From an uncultured Anaerolineae bacterium (GTDB lineage Bacteria; Chloroflexota; Anaerolineae; Promineifilales; Promineifilaceae): a stretch of DNA of 57,636 bases. The stretch spans positions 1-57,636 of the forward strand of contig CALEAD010000035.1 in the NCBI GenBank assembly GCA_937943625.1, in the 5' to 3' direction. Both the position numbers and the translations under genes were made by a program. Below the pieces are notes generated by a model, which saw nothing but the letters and a program-made list of their open reading frames with translations, made no database searches and was not told the DNA's origin. Positions within the stretch are counted from its first letter, which is position 1. Every line of letters starts with the position of its first letter. Below are positions 48,752 through 57,636 of this stretch, piece after piece.

Positions 48752-49966
48752 ATGCCCTCTTCCCCTACCAGCGCACATCCCCTGCGCATCTTAATGATTG
48801 CCCCCACCTCCTTTTTCAGCGACTATGGCGGGCACATCCGCATTCTCGAAGAAACGCGGCATCTGCAAGCTATCGGCCATCAGGTAGTGATTGCTACCTA
48901 TTATAAAGGGGACAATCTCCCTGGCCTGGATATTCGCCGCACGCCTCCTTTGCCCTGGCATACCGACTATGAAGTTGGCTCCTCGCGTCACAAACTTGCC
49001 TTTGACGTTTACTTGACCTACCAATCCTTGCGCGAGGCGCTGCGCCTGCGCCCCCACCTGATTCATGGACACATGCACGAAGGAGCGTTGATTGGCGCAC
49101 TGGTGGCGCGTCTGCTGCGCCGGCCACTGCTGTTTGACTTTCAGGGCAGCCTGACGGCGGAAATGGTAGACCACAACTTTTTGAACCCAAACGGCCGTGT
49201 TTACCCCTGGATGTATCGCCTGGAGCGCCTTATTTGCCAGTTGCCACAGGCCATTCTCACCAGCTCTTCCCAGTCGGCGCTGCTGCTGCAAGAGCAGTTT
49301 CGCGTGCCCCAGGTGCGCATTCATCCCCTGCCAGACTGTGCTGACACCACGCGCTTCGATCCGCAAAAATTCTCCCCAGAGATGAAGCTCGCCCTGCGCC
49401 AGCGATTGGGCATTCCTGCTGACCGGCTGATTGTGGCTTATTTAGGGCTGTTGACGGATTACCAGGGTATCCCACACCTGCTAGAAGCGGCCCAAGCCCT
49501 GCTGGCGGCGGGCGAGAATGCCCATTTTTTGATCATGGGCTATCCTAACGTGGAGCGCTATCGCCAGATGGCGGCGCATCGGGGCCTATCCTCGCACGTG
49601 ACGTTTACCGGCAAGGTGGAGTACCGTGATGCGCCCACCTATCTGTCGTTGGGGGATATTGCCGTCGCGCCCAAAATGTCTGCGACGGAGGGCAGCGGTA
49701 AGGTGCTGAACTATATGGCGCTGGCGCAGCCGGTGGTGGCGTATGAAACGGCCGTTCACCGCGAATATCTGGCGGAGTGGGGCGTGTATGCGGCCGTAGG
49801 CAGCGTGGCTGAGCTGACGCACGGGATCGCCAGCCTGCTGCACGACGCGCCACGCCGCGCGGCCATGGGGCAGGCGCTGCGCCAGCGTGCCATTGAGCAC
49901 TTTAGCTGGCAGCAGGCTGTAGCCAGGATAAATGAGTTGTACAATCAGTTGACACAACCTCGCTGA
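48752..49966 (+). CDS. family 4 (GT-B) glycosyltransferase
   Basis: 404 residues with two Rossmann-type lobes. The N-lobe starts LRILMIAPTSFFSDYGGHIRILEETRHLQAIGHQVVIAT and has a HGHMHEGALIGALVARLLRRPLLFDFQGSL acceptor region. The C-lobe has RLIVAYLGLLTDYQGIPHLLEAAQ, VTFTGKVEY and the donor-binding region VAPKMSATEGSGKVLNYMALAQPVVAYETAVHREYL, an E-x7-E-like motif. It should use a nucleotide sugar for surface glycan or glycolipid synthesis. The rpoB promoter lies inside its last codons. Confidence 0.87.
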   Translation: MPSSPTSAHPLRILMIAPTSFFSDYGGHIRILEETRHLQAIGHQVVIATYYKGDNLPGLDIRRTPPLPWHTDYEVGSSRHKLAFDVYLTYQSLREALRLRPHLIHGHMHEGALIGALVARLLRRPLLFDFQGSLTAEMVDHNFLNPNGRVYPWMYRLERLICQLPQAILTSSSQSALLLQEQFRVPQVRIHPLPDCADTTRFDPQKFSPEMKLALRQRLGIPADRLIVAYLGLLTDYQGIPHLLEAAQALLAAGENAHFLIMGYPNVERYRQMAAHRGLSSHVTFTGKVEYRDAPTYLSLGDIAVAPKMSATEGSGKVLNYMALAQPVVAYETAVHREYLAEWGVYAAVGSVAELTHGIASLLHDAPRRAAMGQALRQRAIEHFSWQQAVARINELYNQLTQPR

Positions 49967-49976
49967 CCGATATAAT
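49949..49976 (+). promoter_or_regulatory. promoter of rpoB
   Basis: TTGACA (49949-49954), a 16-bp spacer and TATAAT (49971-49976) form a near-consensus sigma70-type promoter. It overlaps the 3' end of the glycosyltransferase gene and gives a leader of about 160 bases ahead of the rpoB ATG at 50145. Confidence 0.8.
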
Positions 49977-50016
49977 TGCTATTCGCATTATGCAGATTGC
50001 GATATAGAGTTACCGA

Positions 50017-50082
50017 GGCAAGCACACAAAATTCCTGGGGTGCAACGTCGAAAAAGTTGCACCCTATGTTTGTGTGTTTGCC
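50017..50082 (+). promoter_or_regulatory. nested inverted repeat in the rpoB leader
   Basis: Outer arms GGCAAGCACACAAA (50017-50030) and TTTGTGTGTTTGCC (50069-50082) pair over 14 bases with one G-U. Inner arms GGGTGCAAC (50038-50046) and GTTGCACCC (50056-50064) pair over 9. The structure lies between the promoter and the rpoB start and has no T-run. It is a candidate cis-regulatory RNA, an RNase site or a protein-binding leader. Confidence 0.6.
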
Positions 50083-50144
50083 GTTGTTTACTTACAGGGA
50101 TTGCTGCCCCCTGATTGACCCCATTTGCAAGCAGGTGAAACCGA

Positions 50145-54083
<3,939 letters not shown>

Positions 54084-54163
54084 GGTAAAGAGGGGCAGAG
54101 GGGCGGAGGCGGGAAACGGCCGTTGGCCATACCCGCCCCGCTCCAATTTTCCCTCATTTTCGT
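54084..54163 (+). terminator. possible terminator region after rpoB
   Basis: GGGCGGAGGCGGG (54100-54112) can pair imperfectly with CCCGCCCCGCTCC (54132-54144), with an ACGGCCGT (54116-54123) in the loop. CAATTTTCCCTCATTTTC follows. This is a plausible but imperfect intrinsic terminator separating rpoB from the next operon. Confidence 0.4.
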
Positions 54164-54192
54164 TTGACAACACAGCCCTTTGCGGTTAGAAT
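54164..54192 (+). promoter_or_regulatory. promoter of the rpsL-rpsG-fusA-tuf operon
   Basis: TTGACA (54164-54169), a 17-bp spacer and TAGAAT (54187-54192) form a strong sigma70-type promoter. The transcript would have a leader of about 210 bases before rpsL. Confidence 0.8.
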
Positions 54193-54277
54193 ACGCCTTC
54201 GTTGTCTGCCAAACGAAGAAAAGCGGGTTGCCTGCCTGAATAGCCAGGTCACCAAATTTTATAGAAGAATTTAATCT

Positions 54278-54311
54278 GGAGGCCATCACAGCCTAGCGCT
54301 AGATGGCCTCC
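54278..54311 (+). promoter_or_regulatory. hairpin in the rpsL leader
   Basis: GGAGGCCATC (54278-54287) and GATGGCCTCC (54302-54311) form a perfect 10-bp stem with a 14-base loop, inside the leader of the str operon and 100 bases before the rpsL start. There is no T-run. It may be an autoregulatory site for a ribosomal protein or an RNA-stability element. Confidence 0.5.
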
Positions 54312-54410
54312 GTTTGTCGGAAGGTGATGGCGTGTACGTGCAAGGTGCCCCGCCATCATCATTTTGTGAGCAGAAGGAAGTTTTTTGCAGCGACAAAAGG
54401 AGAAGATCGC

Positions 54411-54857
54411 GTGCCCACAATTAATCAACTTGTACGCAAAGGACGTCAGGCTCGGTCTAAGAAGAGCACGGCCCCAGCGTTGCAGTGGACTCTCAACGCC
54501 TTTAAGCAGCGCCGCACGCGGCAGCCCAAAGGAGCGCCACAAAAGCGGGGTGTGTGTACCCAGGTCAAAACCATGACGCCCAAAAAGCCCAACTCTGCCT
54601 TGCGCAAAGTGGCCCGCGTGCGCCTATCCAATGGCATCGAAGTAACTGCTTACATTCCGGGTGAGGGCCACAGCCTGCAGGACCATTCCGTGGTATTGGT
54701 GCGTGGTGGTCGTGTCAAAGATTTACCGGGCGTGCGTTACCACATCGTGCGTGGCACCCTGGATGCTGGCGGTGTAGAAAAACGCAAAAAGGGCCGCTCT
54801 AAGTACGGTACCAGAGCGCGCGGTGTGACGCCGGTAAAAGGTAAAGTCAAGAAGTAA
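54411..54857 (+). CDS. rpsL: ribosomal protein S12
   Basis: 148 residues, a component of the 30S decoding centre. The start is GTG at 54411 ([13 protein letters not shown]) with AAAGGAG ahead; an upstream ATG at 54303 would add a non-homologous extension and is rejected. The conserved core [34 protein letters not shown] and [39 protein letters not shown] is intact, with Lys at the streptomycin position (TPKKPNS) as in sensitive strains. About 17 residues ([17 protein letters not shown]) are inserted after STAPAL compared with the 124-residue E. coli protein. It is the first gene of the str operon. Confidence 0.96.
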   Translation: MPTINQLVRKGRQARSKKSTAPALQWTLNAFKQRRTRQPKGAPQKRGVCTQVKTMTPKKPNSALRKVARVRLSNGIEVTAYIPGEGHSLQDHSVVLVRGGRVKDLPGVRYHIVRGTLDAGGVEKRKKGRSKYGTRARGVTPVKGKVKK

Positions 54858-54879
54858 TTGACGCATAGGGGATGTAAAC

Positions 54880-55350
54880 ATGCCAAGACGTTATCGTCCA
54901 GAAAAACGGCTCATTGAGCCTGACCTACGCTATAACAATCTGCGCGTTGCCATGTTCGTGAACCGTCTCATGCGCAATGGCAAGAAAAGCACGGCTACGC
55001 GCATCATTTACGACAGCTTCAGCATCATCGAATCACGCGCCAAGCGCAATCCGGTAGATGTGTTTGAGGACGCGCTGAAGAATGTGACGCCGCAAATCGA
55101 AGTGAAGCCGCGCCGCGTCGGTGGGGCGACATATCAGGTGCCTGTTCCTGTAGAGCCACACCGCCAGGTTTCCCTGGCTATGCGCTGGCTTCTTGCGGCT
55201 GCGCGTAATCGCAGTGGCAAATCTATGGCCGAGAAATTAGCGGGTGAGTTCATGGATGCGGCTAACAACCAGGGAGCAGCAGTGAAGAAACGTGATGATA
55301 CCCATCGCATGGCTGAGGCGAATCGCGCCTTCTCCCACTTCCGCTTCTAA
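54880..55350 (+). CDS. rpsG: ribosomal protein S7
   Basis: 156 residues, the standard length. S7 nucleates assembly of the 30S head by binding the 16S rRNA 3' domain and is a known translational repressor of its operon in other bacteria. Seen: [149 protein letters not shown] precedes the ATG; it follows rpsL by 22 bases. Confidence 0.97.
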   Translation: MPRRYRPEKRLIEPDLRYNNLRVAMFVNRLMRNGKKSTATRIIYDSFSIIESRAKRNPVDVFEDALKNVTPQIEVKPRRVGGATYQVPVPVEPHRQVSLAMRWLLAAARNRSGKSMAEKLAGEFMDAANNQGAAVKKRDDTHRMAEANRAFSHFRF

Positions 55351-55365
55351 TCTGAAGGTGTTTTC

Positions 55366-57441
55366 ATGAGCCGTTACCCTTTAGAAAGAGTCCGCAATAT
55401 AGGCATCATTGCTCATATTGATGCGGGTAAAACGACGACTACAGAGCGCATTCTGTACTACACTGGCCGCATTCATCGTATGGGCGAGGTGCACGATGGA
55501 ACCGCCACCATGGACCACATGGTACAGGAGCAAGAGCGCGGTATTACCATCACGTCTGCGGCTACGACAACTTACTGGCTCGATCATCAGATTAATATTA
55601 TTGATACCCCAGGGCACATTGACTTTACGGCCGAAGTACAGCGTAGCTTGCGTGTTCTGGATGGGGGTGTGGTTGTGTTTGACGCGGTGGCTGGCGTAGA
55701 GCCACAGTCAGAAACAGTCTGGCGTCAGGCCAACGAATACAACGTGCCCCGTATCTGCTTCATTAACAAAATGGATCGCGTGGGTGCCGACTTCCAGCGC
55801 ACCATCGGCATGATCCGCGACCGTTTAGGCGCGACGCCAGTCGCTATTCAATGGCCTATCGGTGCAGAGTCTGATTTCCGTGGGATTGTTGACCTTTTGA
55901 CCATGGAGGCGTTCGTCTGGGAAGAGCAAGACCTGGGCACGAAATCGGTTCAGGTTCCTATTCCAGATGAAGTAAAAGATGAGGTTGAGGAAGCACGCTG
56001 CGCCATCATTGAGCACATCGTTGAAACAGATGATGAGCTGATGATGCGTTATCTTGATGGGGAAGAAATATCCCTGGATGAGTTACGCCGGGCCCTGCGC
56101 AAAGCAACAATCAACGGTAACGTTACGCCGGTTCTTTGTGGCACCGCTTTGCGCAATAAGGGTATTCAGCGTGTCCTGGATGCAATTGTCTACTATCTCC
56201 CTTCCCCAACAGATATTCCTGCCATGGAGGGCGTAAACCCGCTCACAAATGAGCCGGAAATTCGTCGTGCCGCGGATGATGAACCGCTGTCGGCTTTGGT
56301 GTTCAAAATTGTTACGGACCCATACGTAGGCCGGCTTGCCTATTTCCGCGTCTACTCTGGCGTTTTGGAGAGCGGAGTTTCGGTGCTCAACTCAACGAAA
56401 AACCGCAAAGAGAGAATCGGCCGTATTTTGCGCATGCACGCCGACCATCGCGAAGACCTGAAAGAAGTGCGTGCCGGAGACATTGCCGCCACGCTTGGTC
56501 TCAAACAAACCTTCACAGGTGAAACCCTTTGCGACCCATCCAGGCCCATCGTTCTTGAGGCTATTCGCTTCCCAGAACCCGTCATCTCCCTGGCTATCGA
56601 GCCCAAGAGCAACGCCGATCAGGACAAGTTAGGCATTGCCCTTAAAGCACTTTCTGAGGAAGATCCAACCTTCCAGGTGAAAACAGATGAGCAAACTGGT
56701 CAGACAGTCTTGTACGGCATGGGCGAACTGCATCTGGAAGTGCTTGTAGATCGAATGCTCAGGGAGTTTAAGGTAGAGGCCAACGTTGGCGCTCCTCGGG
56801 TGGCCTATCGTGAAACCATCACGCGCAAAATCGAAAAAGCCGAAGGGCGCTTTGTGCGCCAGTCTGGTGGTCGTGGCCAATACGGCCATGCCGTTTTGCG
56901 GCTTGAGCCATTGCCGCCAGGGTCCGGCTTTGTTTTTGAGAACGCAATTGTGGGTGGTGTTATCCCCAAAGAATATATTGCGCCAATTGAGGCCGGCGTG
57001 AGAGAAGCAATGAGCGGGGGTGTTTTAGCAGGTTACCCCCTCGTAGACATCAAAGTAACGCTGTACGACGGCTCTTTCCACGAGGTAGACTCCTCTGAAA
57101 TGGCATTCAAAATCGCAGGTTCTATGGCCCTTAAAGAAGGGGCACAAAACGGCAATCCCGTTTTGCTAGAGCCTATCATGTCTGTGGAAGTTGTAACGCC
57201 TGAAGACTACACAGGCGATGTAATTGGTAATCTATCCTCCCGCCGCGGCATGATCGAAGGAATGGAGATGCGCGCTGATGGCGTTCAAGCCATTCGTGCC
57301 AAAGTTCCTCTGGCAGAAATGTTTGGTTACGCCACCCGCCTCCGTTCCATGACCCAGGGAAGAGGAACATTCACAATGGAATTCAATCACTATGCTCCTG
57401 TTAGTGAAGAAATTGCCCGCTCTGTGCTGCGCGGCAAGTAA
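55366..57441 (+). CDS. fusA: elongation factor G
   Basis: 691 residues, full length. This translocation GTPase has G1 [21 protein letters not shown], switch-region [12 protein letters not shown]3 DTPGHIDF and G4 [10 protein letters not shown]. Domain II ([19 protein letters not shown]), domain III, domain IV ([34 protein letters not shown]) and domain V ([27 protein letters not shown]) are in the normal order. It follows rpsG by 15 bases with GAAGGTG as ribosome binding site. The gene lacks ACGGCCGT; one near miss ACGGCCGA occurs at about 55628. Confidence 0.97.
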   Translation: MSRYPLERVRNIGIIAHIDAGKTTTTERILYYTGRIHRMGEVHDGTATMDHMVQEQERGITITSAATTTYWLDHQINIIDTPGHIDFTAEVQRSLRVLDGGVVVFDAVAGVEPQSETVWRQANEYNVPRICFINKMDRVGADFQRTIGMIRDRLGATPVAIQWPIGAESDFRGIVDLLTMEAFVWEEQDLGTKSVQVPIPDEVKDEVEEARCAIIEHIVETDDELMMRYLDGEEISLDELRRALRKATINGNVTPVLCGTALRNKGIQRVLDAIVYYLPSPTDIPAMEGVNPLTNEPEIRRAADDEPLSALVFKIVTDPYVGRLAYFRVYSGVLESGVSVLNSTKNRKERIGRILRMHADHREDLKEVRAGDIAATLGLKQTFTGETLCDPSRPIVLEAIRFPEPVISLAIEPKSNADQDKLGIALKALSEEDPTFQVKTDEQTGQTVLYGMGELHLEVLVDRMLREFKVEANVGAPRVAYRETITRKIEKAEGRFVRQSGGRGQYGHAVLRLEPLPPGSGFVFENAIVGGVIPKEYIAPIEAGVREAMSGGVLAGYPLVDIKVTLYDGSFHEVDSSEMAFKIAGSMALKEGAQNGNPVLLEPIMSVEVVTPEDYTGDVIGNLSSRRGMIEGMEMRADGVQAIRAKVPLAEMFGYATRLRSMTQGRGTFTMEFNHYAPVSEEIARSVLRGK

Positions 57442-57496
57442 GCTTTCAGGGCAGTATGTCTGAGAAAACTTTTAGTCAGCAGAGAGGGAGACAACA

Positions 57497-57636
57497 ATGG
57501 CCAAAGAAAAATTTGTACGCGAGAAGCCCCACGTCAACATCGGCACCATCGGTCACATTGACCATGGCAAGACGACATTGACGGCCGCAATCACCAAGAC
57601 CCTGTCACTCAAAGGTCTGGCAAACTTTACCGCCTT
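57497..57636 (+). CDS. tuf: elongation factor Tu, 5' part
   Basis: The first 46 codons only; the gene runs off the window. [20 protein letters not shown] is followed by [20 protein letters not shown], which contains the G1 loop [13 protein letters not shown] lies seven bases before the ATG. It is the fourth gene of the str operon, 55 bases after fusA. Confidence 0.96.
   Translation, partial: MAKEKFVREKPHVNIGTIGHIDHGKTTLTAAITKTLSLKGLANFTA

Noticed and set aside
54303..54410. N-terminal extension of S12 from the ATG at 54303
   Set aside because: The 36 extra residues have no S12 similarity and overlap a leader hairpin; the GTG at 54411 has a proper ribosome binding site and begins the conserved sequence.

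Overview
The window looks like a chromosomal segment of a Chloroflexota bacterium, probably Anaerolineae in the broad sense. This is inferred from several traits: lipoproteins with Thr/Pro-rich linkers after the lipobox, a sensor kinase with six GAF domains, a VanW protein, a pyruvate:ferredoxin oxidoreductase followed by a dihydroorotate-dehydrogenase-like gene, a ribosomal protein S12 with an internal insertion, and an RpoB with a long C-terminal insertion. No rRNA, CRISPR array, prophage or transposase gene was seen. The sequence is a mosaic of housekeeping genes in short operons separated by repeat-rich intergenic DNA.

Layout. 0.2-4.3 kb: a small membrane protein, a VanW protein and two GT2 glycosyltransferases. 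4.8-9.5 kb: nifJ and its DHOD-like companion. 9.7-12.5 kb: two orphan OmpR-type response regulators and a small acidic protein. 12.7-17.9 kb: a four-repeat lipoprotein, lspA, a UbiB-family kinase and a membrane protein. 17.9-24.2 kb: a MocR regulator divergent from a TetR regulator plus a six-GAF histidine kinase. 24.5-33.2 kb: an SbcC-like ATPase, a YceI-domain lipoprotein, a two-component pair and an S41 protease lipoprotein. 33.3-37.4 kb: a tail-anchored beta-solenoid-like protein, methylglyoxal synthase, a branched-chain aminotransferase and a thiolase. 37.6-41.8 kb: a TPR protein, a zincin-like membrane protein, a sugar epimerase, tRNA-Leu(GAG), purN and rsfS. 42.3-50 kb: xseA-xseB-ftsY-prfB (prfB with a +1 programmed frameshift), a PH-like/zinc-ribbon protein, a site-2 protease homologue, an HD protein and a GT4 glycosyltransferase. 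50.1-57.6 kb: rpoB, then rpsL-rpsG-fusA-tuf; tuf runs off the end. rpoC is absent from its usual place between rpoB and rpsL.

The strongest unexplained signal is at the sequence level. The palindrome ACGGCCGT, often extended to GGCAACGGCCGTTGCC, occurs roughly 90 times by eye, about once per 600 bases, inside genes in several frames and between genes. Base composition predicts one or two. It resembles the cyanobacterial HIP1 phenomenon with a different word, and it is missing from the highly expressed rpsL-rpsG-fusA-tuf block. A second layer is a set of interspersed intergenic repeats. These include a composite hairpin unit ending in TCATTTTCAAGGGAG that in places supplies the ribosome binding site of the next gene, a pair of MITE-like elements with terminal inverted repeats, a second pair of about 95-bp repeats, a GAGCGAAG-type repeat, and AACCAACC tetramer tracts at gene ends. 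Third, rpoB has a clear promoter and a leader with a nested inverted repeat, consistent with separate control from rpoC.

All calls were made by reading the sequence and translations without database searches. Domain boundaries are approximate, and the repeat counts were made by eye.
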